From NCBI GenBank assembly GCA_049792875.1, contig JBARBI010000047.1, forward strand, positions 1 to 64,000: a stretch of 64,000 nucleotides of DNA, written 5' to 3'. This stretch comes from Sulfotelmatobacter sp049792875 (GTDB taxonomy: Bacteria > Acidobacteriota > Terriglobia > Terriglobales > Acidobacteriaceae). Of the stretch, positions 1 through 8,729 are shown in pieces. Positions within the stretch are counted from its first letter, which is position 1. Every line of letters starts with the position of its first letter. The position numbers and the translations under genes were made by a program. The notes beneath the pieces are model-generated. The model was not told the origin of the DNA and did not search any database. It worked only from the letters and a program-made list of their open reading frames with translations.

Positions 1-38
1 GGGGGGGGCGACGACACCGCACGCGTCGCTTCGCGGGA

Positions 39-54
39 CGGACGAATGCGTCCG
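39..54. repeat. Palindrome CGGACG-AATG-CGTCCG, copy 1
   Basis: A perfect 6-bp-arm palindrome with an AATG centre, extended by flanking GGGA/TCCC to 10-bp arms over 35-58. The same 16-base core recurs exactly at 33590-33605. It lies downstream of the membrane-protein gene on the minus strand, where it could also fold as an RNA hairpin. Its function is unknown; it is treated as an interspersed REP-like repeat. Confidence 0.65.
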
Positions 55-66
55 TCCCTACTTGTG

Positions 67-624
67 TCAGCGCGGCCAAAGCCAGCCGAACGTTCCCGCG
101 GTCAGCAGGGCGTAAACGAGTCCGTCGAGCACTTCTTTGATGGTCATGCTCCAGGTCTGCCCTTTCCAGATGCTGTTGCTCACATTTCCCAGGCCGTAGG
201 CGAGGAATGCGGCTGTCCCCACAACCCGAAAAACTGCCAGATAGTAGGCGCCGGAGGCCACCGTATGCGCCGTGAGATAAGCGACGAAGAAGCCGATGAG
301 GAGGCAGTATCCGAACCAGAGCCCCAGGAATTTCGGCATGACGGGCGGGCCGCTGGGAAAAATGGTCATCATTCCGACCGGGCCCTGATTATATTTTTCG
401 ATCACGGCAGGCGACTTCATGTCTTTATGGGTCGAGAAGGGGAAGATGTAGAGTCCCCGCTTCACGCCAGCGCCACGCAGAGCGGCGAGCGCTTTGTCCT
501 CGTCCGGCAGCTTCTGGTAATCACCGCGATGGTACGGCAGCACCATGTGCATGATCGAACTAGCAACGAATACGATCACCGCCGAAAGCAAGATGGGAAG
601 CCACAGAGCGGAGAGCGGAGTCAT
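67..624 (-). CDS. Conserved small membrane protein
   Basis: The 185-residue product has an N-terminal membrane segment (about residues 8-30) and further hydrophobic stretches around 100-120, 125-145 and 165-183, suggesting four transmembrane helices. A soluble loop between the first and second helices carries motifs such as HMVLPYHRGDYQKLPDE. The start is well supported by AAGGAGG six bases before the ATG. It resembles small uncharacterised membrane proteins common in Acidobacteria, but no function can be assigned. It stands alone, divergent from the pilus ATPase gene. Confidence 0.75.
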   Translation of the reverse strand: MTPLSALWLPILLSAVIVFVASSIMHMVLPYHRGDYQKLPDEDKALAALRGAGVKRGLYIFPFSTHKDMKSPAVIEKYNQGPVGMMTIFPSGPPVMPKFLGLWFGYCLLIGFFVAYLTAHTVASGAYYLAVFRVVGTAAFLAYGLGNVSNSIWKGQTWSMTIKEVLDGLVYALLTAGTFGWLWPR

Positions 625-960
625 GCGAAGCCTCCTTGAGGGACAGGTTGAATGCCAGACGTCTTCGGGAGACTATTCTTGCGTCGCGCGTCGGTCAAGG
701 GGTTCGTCGAAAGGATCATGCCGCGGTTTGTGCCTCGGGGCCTGTTTTGCAGGCGTCATCCCGAAACCCGGCGCCGTTCAGCCGGACGGGGGATCTCGGC
801 CGGAGCCTACGCCACCGGCCGGCCCGCGAGATCCTTCACTCCGCGTGGAAACGGCTCTGTTCAGGATGGCGCCCCGGAAGGGTCTCCGTGTGGGCTCTGC
901 CGGTCTGGAAACTGCGACTGGAGGTGCGCAAACTTGCCCGGTTGCATCTAAAGTAGAACG
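625..960. other. Divergent intergenic region, no gene seen
   Basis: These 336 bases separate the membrane-protein gene (minus) from the pilus ATPase gene (plus). Short frames here have no credible start or composition. The only clear signals are the ribosome-binding site of the minus gene and the TAAAGT box just before position 961. Confidence 0.6.
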
Positions 961-963
961 ATG
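948..963 (+). promoter_or_regulatory. Possible leaderless promoter box with start codon
   Basis: The 16 bases CTAAAGTAGAACGATG contain a TATAAT-like hexamer (TAAAGT, 949-954) six bases before the ATG and no Shine-Dalgarno. The identical 16-mer precedes the MFS gene at 51935-51950. A -10 box this close to the start codon is the arrangement seen in leaderless bacterial mRNAs. No good -35 box is visible, so this is an inference. Confidence 0.4.
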
Positions 964-2088
964 ACAGCCGAAGGAAACCCAGCCCGCGTCCAAGCAATTC
1001 ACCCGGAAACCGGAACCCACGACTCTGCTCAGCTCAATCAGTGGCTGGAGCAACTGGTCTCCCGAAAGGGCAGCGACCTGCTGCTCGTGCCCCAAGCGCC
1101 CGCGTCGCTGCGCGTAGAGGGAAGCCTGATCGTGATTGGTGAGAACCCTCTGACGGGCGATGAAATTGAAGGCGCGGTGCTCCCTGTCCTGGCGCCGCAT
1201 GCGCGGGAAGAGTACCAGCAAAACCACGTCGCGGATTCGTCGTATCGCGTCGCTGGCTTGGGACGGTTCCGCATCAATTTGCATCGGGAGCGCGGACGCG
1301 CGGCGGCCACGGTTCGAGCGCTGCCGTCCAAGGTACCGGGACTCGGGGAGCTTCATCTGCCCGCGTCGGTGGCGGGCCTGGCAAGACTACAGCGCGGACT
1401 GGTGATCATCGGGGGTGCAACCGGCTCCGGCAAGACCACCACTTTGGCCGCTCTGGTGAACGAGATCAACCAGCGGGAAACGCGGCATATCGTGACGATC
1501 GAGGACCCGATCGAATACGAGCATGCCCACAACCTCAGCGTGATCGAGCAGGTGGAGATCGGGATTGATGCACCGGACTTCCCTACCGCGCTACGAGCCG
1601 CCATGCGCCAGGCACCGGATGTCATCGTGGTCGGTGAGATGCGCGATCCGGACACCGCGAGAATTGCGCTCTCCGCTGCCGAGACCGGGCATCTGGTGTT
1701 CACTACCCTACACACCACCGACGCAGCCTCGACGGTCTCGCGCATTGCGGACTCTTTCCCACAAGAACGGCAGCACTCAGTGCGCGCCGAGATGGCCATG
1801 GCGCTGGCTGCGATCCTCACGCAGACCCTGATTCCGCGAAAGAACGGAGGACGCGTGCCGGCTGCGGAGCTTCTGATGGTCGGATACGGGGGAAGGCAGC
1901 ATATCCGTAAGAACGCGCTACAGCACCTGCAGCAGGAGATCACCATCACCCGCAAACAAGGCTCGTTCACGCTGGAGGAATCGCTGGCGCAGTTGGTCTT
2001 TCAGCAAGAACTGGGGCGCGAGGATGCCATGTTGCGGGCGCTCCACCCAGAGGATCTCGACCTCATGCTGAAGGCAAAGGGATTCTAG
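961..2088 (+). CDS. Type IV pilus retraction ATPase, PilT/PilU family
   Basis: The 375-residue product is a cytoplasmic secretion-superfamily ATPase that drives pilus depolymerisation for twitching, or acts as an accessory motor. Visible motifs are an N-terminal PAS-like domain (about residues 20-115), Walker A GGATGSGKTTT near 155, Walker B VIVVGEMRDPDT near 222 and the His box HLVFTTLHTTDA near 243. Length and motif order match PilT/PilU, not the longer PilB. No pilus genes adjoin it, so PilT and PilU cannot be separated from the sequence alone. Translation seems to start without a Shine-Dalgarno sequence. Confidence 0.88.
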   Translation: MTAEGNPARVQAIHPETGTHDSAQLNQWLEQLVSRKGSDLLLVPQAPASLRVEGSLIVIGENPLTGDEIEGAVLPVLAPHAREEYQQNHVADSSYRVAGLGRFRINLHRERGRAAATVRALPSKVPGLGELHLPASVAGLARLQRGLVIIGGATGSGKTTTLAALVNEINQRETRHIVTIEDPIEYEHAHNLSVIEQVEIGIDAPDFPTALRAAMRQAPDVIVVGEMRDPDTARIALSAAETGHLVFTTLHTTDAASTVSRIADSFPQERQHSVRAEMAMALAAILTQTLIPRKNGGRVPAAELLMVGYGGRQHIRKNALQHLQQEITITRKQGSFTLEESLAQLVFQQELGREDAMLRALHPEDLDLMLKAKGF

Positions 2089-2141
2089 GATTGGCGGGGC
2101 GCTGCAGGTCTTGTTCATCATTCCACCTGGGAGCTTCCTGG

Positions 2142-2999
2142 ATGGCGTTCACAACACGTGTGACCGGAGACCAGCGTGCTCCCGGACAAGAACGCCAGCG
2201 GATGGCGGTTGCCTTCTGTTTTTTGCTATGTGCAGTCAGCGTCGCCCAACAAAGCCAACCCAGCACGCCGCCCGATGCACCCTCGGCCAGTGCACAATCG
2301 CAGCCGGCGCCACAGAAGGCCAACCCACTGAAGAGCGGGGTCGGCTTCGTCCAACTGCTCACGCGGAAGTCGGTTGTCTTCCCTGACCTCGCTACCGACA
2401 AGGGTCGCCTCGACAGTTGGGACAAGTTCAAGCTGGCGGCAAACAACAGTGTTTCGGTGGCGACGATCGGCTCCGCACTGATGGGCGCGGCCTATGGCCA
2501 AGCGATCAATAGCCCGTCTGGTTACGGCCAGGGTGCATCAGGATATGGCAAGCGCTTTGGATCGGGGATGGCCCGCGCCGCTTCGGACCACATGTTTGGG
2601 ACTTTTCTGCTTGCGTCGGTGTTGCACGAGGACCCGCGCTTTTATGTGAGGCCGGATCTCACGTTCAAACAGGCAGTGAAATACAGCGCGGTCCGGGTGG
2701 TGTACACGCGCAGCGACTCGGGGAACCGCGTCTTGAACTATTCCGGCCTTCTGGGTCCCCTGGCGGGTGAAGCTCTGGCCAACACTTACTGGCCGGCGCA
2801 GAACCGGGGAGTCGGTAGCACCTTGGTCCGCTACGCTGCCGACGAGGGCTGGAAGGTCGGGGGGAACCTGATACGCCAGTATTGGCCGAAGATCAATCGG
2901 AAGTTGCGGCTGACGCCGCCCGTAGATAAATCGGCAACTCCAACGGCGAATCTGCCCTGGTGCAGCACAACGCTAGGATTCCGTAGTCTCCCGAATTGA
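2142..2999 (+). CDS. Secreted protein of unknown function
   Basis: The 285-residue product has a long basic N-region followed by a hydrophobic core (AVAFCFLLCAVSVAQ), then a Pro/Ser/Ala-rich linker and a compact C-terminal domain. This fits an exported or outer-membrane-associated protein. GGGAG eight bases upstream supports the ATG at 2142; a TTG at 2091 and an ATG at 2202 are alternatives. The frame begins just after the pilus ATPase stop, so co-transcription is likely. Glycine-rich stretches (GAAYGQAINSPSGYGQGASG) stand out. Similar proteins are frequent in Acidobacteria, but no function is known to me. Confidence 0.7.
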   Translation: MAFTTRVTGDQRAPGQERQRMAVAFCFLLCAVSVAQQSQPSTPPDAPSASAQSQPAPQKANPLKSGVGFVQLLTRKSVVFPDLATDKGRLDSWDKFKLAANNSVSVATIGSALMGAAYGQAINSPSGYGQGASGYGKRFGSGMARAASDHMFGTFLLASVLHEDPRFYVRPDLTFKQAVKYSAVRVVYTRSDSGNRVLNYSGLLGPLAGEALANTYWPAQNRGVGSTLVRYAADEGWKVGGNLIRQYWPKINRKLRLTPPVDKSATPTANLPWCSTTLGFRSLPN

Positions 3000-3052
3000 T
3001 AAGAGGTTCCGCACTTCGAGGATCGCGCAGGCGCAATCGAGCTACGCTCGAC

Positions 3053-3075
3053 GGACAGCCGAGGGCGGCTGTCCC
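3053..3075. repeat. Palindrome GGACAGCCG-N-CGGCTGTCC, copy 1
   Basis: Nine-base arms GGACAGCCG and CGGCTGTCC enclose a short AGGG-type loop and are followed by CCCGC. Related copies occur at 9566-9584 (GACGGCCG/CGGCCGTC) and 39094-39114 (GGACAGC/GCTGTCC), all with the central CGAGG. It lies immediately beside the comM remnant. Confidence 0.6.
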
Positions 3076-3083
3076 CGCATTCT

Positions 3084-3158
3084 TTATGGGCTTCGGCTTA
3101 CGCCCAAGATGTTGGCGTCGATGCCGTAGACGGCGGCGTTGAGAGTTTTGTAGAGCAT
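3084..3158 (-). pseudogene. 5' remnant of a comM (YifB)-like Mg-chelatase-family gene
   Basis: Reading the minus strand from the ATG at 3158 gives MLYKTLNAAVYGIDANILG and then a stop after 24 codons. The first 17 residues match, from memory, the characteristic start of ComM/YifB, an AAA+ helicase-like protein of natural transformation. Homology ends abruptly next to the palindrome at 3053-3075. The other roughly 480 codons of the family are absent from the window, so this is most likely the truncated 5' end of a deleted or moved gene. Confidence 0.6.
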
Positions 3159-3575
3159 GTGGCGTCCGGCGAGTACTTCCCCACCCTTCGACTTCGCTCA
3201 GGGCAGACTTTCTCGCAAAGAACGCGAGAAAGGGGGCACCCAGGGACACGAAGTCCTGATTTGCCAGATACCTACCTTAAGGTTTGGTGGCCAGGGTTGG
3301 CTGTGTCGGATGTCACCAGACGCTGTGGAAACCGGGTCGCAGTCGCAAACTGACCACCGAAGGCGACGGAAGGGCTTTCCGGTGCGATTGATCCCTAGAG
3401 GCCGGTGAGTCTCGTGTCTTGAGGCCCTGAGGTACCGCAGAGGGGGAAGAACGCTTCGATCGGGCGCTGGCAGCGCGGCGCCAGCCAAAACCACCTCTTC
3501 GCAAGCCTGAACTCATGCCCTTCCCGTTCGGAGTGCATGCTAAACTTTCGCGTCGAACTACATCCGGGGGCCCTC

Positions 3576-6416
3576 ATGTTTAGAGTCGCGATGATATGGA
3601 CATTGTGGTTTGCCTGGTTGCCCGTCAACGCGATCGCACAAGGTCCGGACATCCCCGAACCCGGTTCGGTCGAGGCCATTGCGGCTGCGACCACCGATCC
3701 GCATTTTGTTTCCCCCTGGGTCTCCTATATTCCCCTCTCCGAAACCGTTCCCTCACCGGAGAAATTTCTGGGACGGATCATGGGTGCGCCGGGGGAGTTG
3801 CTGGGCACGGAGAGGACCTATGCTTATGCGCGTGCCTTGGCCGCTGCCAGTCCCCGAGTTCGCGTGTTCACGATCGGGCATAGCGAGGAAGGGCGCGAGA
3901 TTCTCATGCTCGCAATCGCAGATGAGGCCGGCATCCGCGATCTCGATCGTCTGAAGGCCGCCACCGCGGCGCTGGCGGACCCGCGCCGCACCGACAAAGC
4001 GGCAGCCGACACGCTGATCGCTTCATCTCGCCCGATTTACTACTTCAACGCAGCGCTGCACTCCGATGAGACCGGTTCCACGGAAGCGGTGCTCGAACTG
4101 GCATACCGTCTGACGGTGTCGGAACAGCCCATGATTCAGCGGATCCGGGAGCGCATTGTCGTGCTGATCAATCCCATCTCCAATCCCGACGGGCGGGACA
4201 AGATGGTGGACTGGTTCTACCGCTATCTCAAGGGCAAGACCGACCGCAACACTCTTCCCCGCCAGTCGCCGCCCTACTGGTCGAAGTACACCTTCGTCGA
4301 CATCAACCGTGACACACACCAGCAAACCCACGAGACCACCAAGGCCGTGCACCGCATGTTTCATGAGTGGCATCCGACGGTAGTGCACGATCTGCACGAA
4401 GGCTCGCCCCTGATGATGACCTGGAACGGCACCGGCCCTTACAACCCGAACATCGATCCCATCACCTACAGCGAATTTCTTGCGCTCAGTTTTCATGAAG
4501 TCGAGGCCATGACAGCGATGGGCATGCCCGGGGTTTCGACCTGGAATTTTGGGGAGGCGTTTGCCCACTTGTATCTCGACTCCGTGGCCATGAACCACAA
4601 CAGCATTGGTCGCGGTTACGAAACCTTCGGCAACGGCAGTGCCGAAACTGAGAAGCGCGCGATTTCACCATCCGCGGCGACGATGGAGTGGTATCGGCCA
4701 CTTCCTGCCCCGCGGGAAGTGACGTGGTCGGCCCGCGATAATCTCAACTACCAGGAGACCGGCGCCCTGGCGGCACTGGACCAAACGGCCAGCGAATCCA
4801 AAGAGATGCTTCACAACTTCTACCAGAAGTCGTGGGACTCCTGGCAGAAAGGGGTGACGCAGCCTCCTTACGCATTTCTGATTCCCGAAGATCAGGGAGA
4901 CCCGGCGCGGGTGGCACAAATGATCGGGCGGCTCATGAGCCAGCAGATTGAAGTTTCCCGGGCGCAGGGCACAATTCAACTCAAGGAAGGAAGCTTTCCT
5001 GCTGGGACGTTTGTCGTGCGCCTCGACCAACCTTACCGCAACTACGCGGTTGATTTGCTGTCGCCACAGCATTACCCAAAAGATGGGAAAGCGCCTTACG
5101 ATGACGTATCGTGGGAATTGCCCGCCCATTACCATCTGCAGGCGATCCCTAGCGCGGACCCTTCGATCCGCGACGCAGCGTTGGCCCGGCTGACCGAGGT
5201 GCCGCATCCTGCGGGGCGCGTCACCGGCAGTGGTCCCGTTTATTTGTTAAAAGACACCGGACAGGAATCGTTTCTCGCGGCTCGCTACCGTCTGGCGAGT
5301 TTCGAAACTCAAATAGCGGAACGTGAATTTGAGGCGAACGGCACGAAATTTCCCGCCGGGTCGTGGATTCTGACGGCACAATCCGGATTGCACGAGGCCA
5401 TCGTGTCGACCGCTGCGGAACTTGGTCTCGACTTCACGCGCGTTTCCAGTTCACCGGATGTGCCGTGTCACCAGGCAAAAGCTCCGCGCATTGGCGTGTG
5501 GGTTCCGTGGGCAGACACCGACTCGATCGGGTGGATCCGTTACTCACTCGATCAGCGCAAGGTTCCTTACACCTACTTGCGGGACGAAGACATTCGCGCT
5601 GGAAACCTCCGCGAGCGCATCGACGTGTTGCTTTACGGGCACGTTGACCTGGAATTGGCGGAACAGATTGAAGGCCTGCCCAAGACCTGGTCACCCATGC
5701 CCTTCAAGAAGACCACGCAGACGCCCAGCTTCGGCATTCCCGCCGAATCGGATGACATCACGGGCGGAATTGGCTATGCGGGACTCGCGCAGATCCAGCA
5801 CTTCATCGAAGCGGGAGGGCTGATGGTGACGTTGGGCAGCGGGACTATGTTGGCGCTCGAGGGTGGGTTGGTGCGCTTTGTGCGCCGGTCTTCCGGTGGC
5901 GTTCCCCGCAGTGAGGCGGGAGGAGGCACGGCCTCGGCCACAGCCTCGCAGCAAGCGGCTACAAGGACGCCGGGAGCGCATGTGCGTGCCACCTTCGACC
6001 GGCCCGACCATCCCATCGCGTACGGGTATCCGGCACACCCGTATGTCTTCCGGCAAAACTTCCCGCTCTATAACGTTCCTCATCGCTGGCTCCGCATGGC
6101 CTATTGCACGACCTGCCTGGATGGTCCAGAAGACCGCAGCGGGGTGGTGATGGAATGGGGCGCCACCGATGGAAAACCGTTCGTAGAGAGCGGACAGGCC
6201 TGGGGAGAAGAGAACCTGATCGGCCGGCCGGCAATCCTGGACATGCCCGTGGGCAAAGGGCACGTCGTTAGTTTCAACTTCAACCCTATGCACCGCGATC
6301 TGAACCGCGGCGACCACCGTCTGCTCTGGAACACAATCCTGAATTGGCAGGCCATCCTTGCGAATCCGGCGAAGCCGGCGGAAACGTCGACGGCGGCACC
6401 TGAGCCCGACGAGTAA
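3576..6416 (+). CDS. Secreted M14-family zinc carboxypeptidase
   Basis: The 946-residue product has a signal peptide (about 1-22, cleaved after VNAIAQ). Its M14 metallopeptidase domain has the zinc motif HSDE (H162, E165), a third ligand at H271 or H274 in VVHDLHEG, and the family motifs NPDGRD (near 203) and DINRD (near 242). The remaining 550 residues form a large C-terminal region of unassigned fold, with a Gly/Ala/Thr-rich linker near residue 800. The start at 3576 begins directly with the signal peptide and follows a G-rich stretch; an ATG at 3537 would put 13 charged residues before it. It probably degrades peptides outside the cytoplasm. Confidence 0.85.
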   Translation: MFRVAMIWTLWFAWLPVNAIAQGPDIPEPGSVEAIAAATTDPHFVSPWVSYIPLSETVPSPEKFLGRIMGAPGELLGTERTYAYARALAAASPRVRVFTIGHSEEGREILMLAIADEAGIRDLDRLKAATAALADPRRTDKAAADTLIASSRPIYYFNAALHSDETGSTEAVLELAYRLTVSEQPMIQRIRERIVVLINPISNPDGRDKMVDWFYRYLKGKTDRNTLPRQSPPYWSKYTFVDINRDTHQQTHETTKAVHRMFHEWHPTVVHDLHEGSPLMMTWNGTGPYNPNIDPITYSEFLALSFHEVEAMTAMGMPGVSTWNFGEAFAHLYLDSVAMNHNSIGRGYETFGNGSAETEKRAISPSAATMEWYRPLPAPREVTWSARDNLNYQETGALAALDQTASESKEMLHNFYQKSWDSWQKGVTQPPYAFLIPEDQGDPARVAQMIGRLMSQQIEVSRAQGTIQLKEGSFPAGTFVVRLDQPYRNYAVDLLSPQHYPKDGKAPYDDVSWELPAHYHLQAIPSADPSIRDAALARLTEVPHPAGRVTGSGPVYLLKDTGQESFLAARYRLASFETQIAEREFEANGTKFPAGSWILTAQSGLHEAIVSTAAELGLDFTRVSSSPDVPCHQAKAPRIGVWVPWADTDSIGWIRYSLDQRKVPYTYLRDEDIRAGNLRERIDVLLYGHVDLELAEQIEGLPKTWSPMPFKKTTQTPSFGIPAESDDITGGIGYAGLAQIQHFIEAGGLMVTLGSGTMLALEGGLVRFVRRSSGGVPRSEAGGGTASATASQQAATRTPGAHVRATFDRPDHPIAYGYPAHPYVFRQNFPLYNVPHRWLRMAYCTTCLDGPEDRSGVVMEWGATDGKPFVESGQAWGEENLIGRPAILDMPVGKGHVVSFNFNPMHRDLNRGDHRLLWNTILNWQAILANPAKPAETSTAAPEPDE

Positions 6417-6572
6417 CTCGGCACGCCCACCTCCGGGACCAGGGGCGCTATCCGCCGGCAGGCCAAATCGGGCACGACAAGCCTGCGTGTACCAAGATGT
6501 CCAACAAGGCGGTTGTTCCTGCGATGCATATAGAATTAGGATGGCTTTCAGGAAGGATCGGCAGTTTCCCTC

Positions 6573-8690
6573 ATGAGCCTTGACCCGGTGGATACTTCGC
6601 GCACCCCTCGCCCTCCTGGAAATCTGGACCGAGAAGAATCGCAATTATGGCGGTGGGCCCTGGGATTTATGCTCTTGTTGGCGGTCGCGTTGGGGGCGCT
6701 CCTGTGGGAGCGTCTGGAAAACATTCCATTCTCCCTTCGGGCCATTCCGCTTGGGATCGTGTTTCTTTCGATCCTGTTCGCGGTGTACGCCTACGGCCGA
6801 CGGCGCGAAGTCGGCGAACTCAAAAAGCTGCTTCACGGGTTGCAGGAACACGTGGGCGCCGCCCCTTCTGAAGAGCAGCTCGACCAACTCAGTCAGGTCA
6901 TCCTGCGCTCGCAACGTAACTTCAAGGAGTTGATCGACTCCTTTGATGATCCGGCGTGCGCGGTGTCGCTTGACGGTACCATGCGGACCGTCAACAAACG
7001 GATCACCGAGCTGACGGGGGTGACGTACTCCGAGTTGATCGGGCGCAAGATCTACGACTTCGTCGAGGAACCGACCAAGGAAGAAGTGGAACGCGACTTG
7101 GGACGTTTCCTGGATAAGAAGCGCTGGGCCGGGACAGTGCGAATCCGATTGAAGAACTCTTCGAGGCCTCTCTACTTTGAATACGTACTGAACGGCATTA
7201 TCAAAGGCGATGAGGTGGTTGGCGCAAGCATGCTGGGACGCGACGTGACCGAGCAGCGCGAGAAGGAAATGCGCTTTACCGAATTGTTCGAAACCTTGCA
7301 GGAAGGAGTCTATTTCAGCACTCCCGAAGGACGTTTGCTGGACGCCAACCCAGCTCTGGTGAGCATGCTGGGATATGGCGAAAAGAGAGAACTCCTGGCG
7401 GCGGAACCCGCGGCTTTGAATCTCGACCCTGGGCAGCCGGTGCTGGGGAGGGCGATCGACGACCGCGGAGGATTGCGCACACGCGAGATCAAGCTTCGCC
7501 GTAAGGATGGCGCTGCGGCGATCTTTCTCGATTCTTCGCGGGCGGTGTGGGATACGTCGGGAAACATCATCCGTTACCAGGGAACGCTGGTGGACATCAC
7601 CGAAAAGCGCAGGATGGAACGGCAATTGGCGCAACAGGAAGAGTTCCGCAGCCGCCTGCTGGAAAGCTTCCCGGATCTGATCCTGGTGGTCGATCTCGAG
7701 GAGCGCTACACATTCGTCAGTTCGCGGGCTCGTGATCTCCTGGGCTACCAGCCGCAAGACATGCTGGGGAAAAAAATATCGGAACTCGAGAACCATTCTC
7801 CGGAACTGGCTGCGCTTTACCGCTCGGTGGTTTCCGGCACCGAATCGTTCGCGTCGGCGGAATACGGGGCGCGGCACCGCGACGGAAGCTGGCGGACGAT
7901 GCGCGCCGCGGGCAGCCAGTTGGTCGACGCGGAAGCCAAGATCAGCGGCGTCATCATCTCGGTGCGCGATATTACCGTCGAGCGAAAGCTGGAACAGCAG
8001 GTGGTGCAAAGCGAGCGTCTGGCGGCGATGGGCGCGATGATCGGCGGAGTGGCCCACGAACTGAACAATCCTTTGACCAGCATCATGGGTGTGAGCGAAC
8101 TCCTGCAGGACACCGAGACCAACGAAACATCTCGCAAGCAACTGGCGATGCTGCAGCAACAGGCGCGCCGGGCGGCAGAAATTGTGCAGAATCTCACTTA
8201 TTTCGCGCGCCCGCCCGCTCCCGGTAAAAGCAGGATCAATCTGGTGGAGGTAGTGGAGCGCACCTTGAACCTGCACGCGTATTCCCTGCGCAAGAACAGC
8301 ATCACGGTCGACTTTCTGAAAGAGACGGGCGTGCCGTACGCGCTGGGCGATCCGCATCAGTTGATGCAGGTCTTCCTGAATCTGATTCTGAACGCCGAAC
8401 AGGCGATCCGCGACGCGCGAGATAAAGGGACCCTGAGGATTCGCCTGGGCCAGGGAGACAATTCCGTCTGGGTCAGCTTTCATGACGATGGGCCGGGCAT
8501 CGCGAAAGAAAACTTGCCGAGCATCTTCGATCCCTTCTACACAACGAAACGGCCGGGGCGCGGGACGGGATTAGGCTTGAGCATCTGCAAGTCGGTAATG
8601 AAGGAGCACAACGGTAGCATCGAAGCGGTCAACTCCCCCGAGGGAGGAGCGGTGTTCACGGTGACGCTGCCGATATCACCGGTGGGTTAG
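6573..8690 (+). CDS. Membrane-bound PAS sensor histidine kinase
   Basis: The 705-residue product has two N-terminal transmembrane helices (about 27-46 and 52-75) with almost no periplasmic loop. Three PAS domains follow (about 118-228, 237-345 and 358-470), then a HisKA domain with phospho-acceptor H495 in VAHELNNP and an ATPase domain with N box NLILNAEQAI, DDGPGI and GRGTGLGLSI. The input is therefore likely cytoplasmic, perhaps redox or a small ligand through PAS. No response regulator adjoins it, so it is an orphan kinase. Sequence near the H box resembles NtrB-like kinases. Confidence 0.9.
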   Translation: MSLDPVDTSRTPRPPGNLDREESQLWRWALGFMLLLAVALGALLWERLENIPFSLRAIPLGIVFLSILFAVYAYGRRREVGELKKLLHGLQEHVGAAPSEEQLDQLSQVILRSQRNFKELIDSFDDPACAVSLDGTMRTVNKRITELTGVTYSELIGRKIYDFVEEPTKEEVERDLGRFLDKKRWAGTVRIRLKNSSRPLYFEYVLNGIIKGDEVVGASMLGRDVTEQREKEMRFTELFETLQEGVYFSTPEGRLLDANPALVSMLGYGEKRELLAAEPAALNLDPGQPVLGRAIDDRGGLRTREIKLRRKDGAAAIFLDSSRAVWDTSGNIIRYQGTLVDITEKRRMERQLAQQEEFRSRLLESFPDLILVVDLEERYTFVSSRARDLLGYQPQDMLGKKISELENHSPELAALYRSVVSGTESFASAEYGARHRDGSWRTMRAAGSQLVDAEAKISGVIISVRDITVERKLEQQVVQSERLAAMGAMIGGVAHELNNPLTSIMGVSELLQDTETNETSRKQLAMLQQQARRAAEIVQNLTYFARPPAPGKSRINLVEVVERTLNLHAYSLRKNSITVDFLKETGVPYALGDPHQLMQVFLNLILNAEQAIRDARDKGTLRIRLGQGDNSVWVSFHDDGPGIAKENLPSIFDPFYTTKRPGRGTGLGLSICKSVMKEHNGSIEAVNSPEGGAVFTVTLPISPVG

Positions 8691-8729
8691 CCGGGAACAC
8701 TTCCCTCTGAGGTGTCCGACTCCTAAGAC

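Larger units (their letters stand above)
3000..3575. other. Repeat-rich intergenic region
   Basis: These 576 bases hold a palindrome at 3053-3075, a 24-codon remnant of a comM-like gene at 3084-3158, and a CCCACCCTTCGACTTCGCTC block with a nearby CTTTCTCGC/GCGAGAAAG hairpin (about 3180-3240). No convincing intact gene is seen in the remaining 300 bases. The mixture of remnants suggests a recombination or deletion scar. Confidence 0.6.

Noticed and set aside
6645..8483. 612-codon open frame antisense to the PAS histidine kinase
   Set aside because: It mirrors the kinase codons in high-GC DNA, is rich in His/Arg/Gln with no domain motifs, and the plus strand carries an unmistakable kinase.
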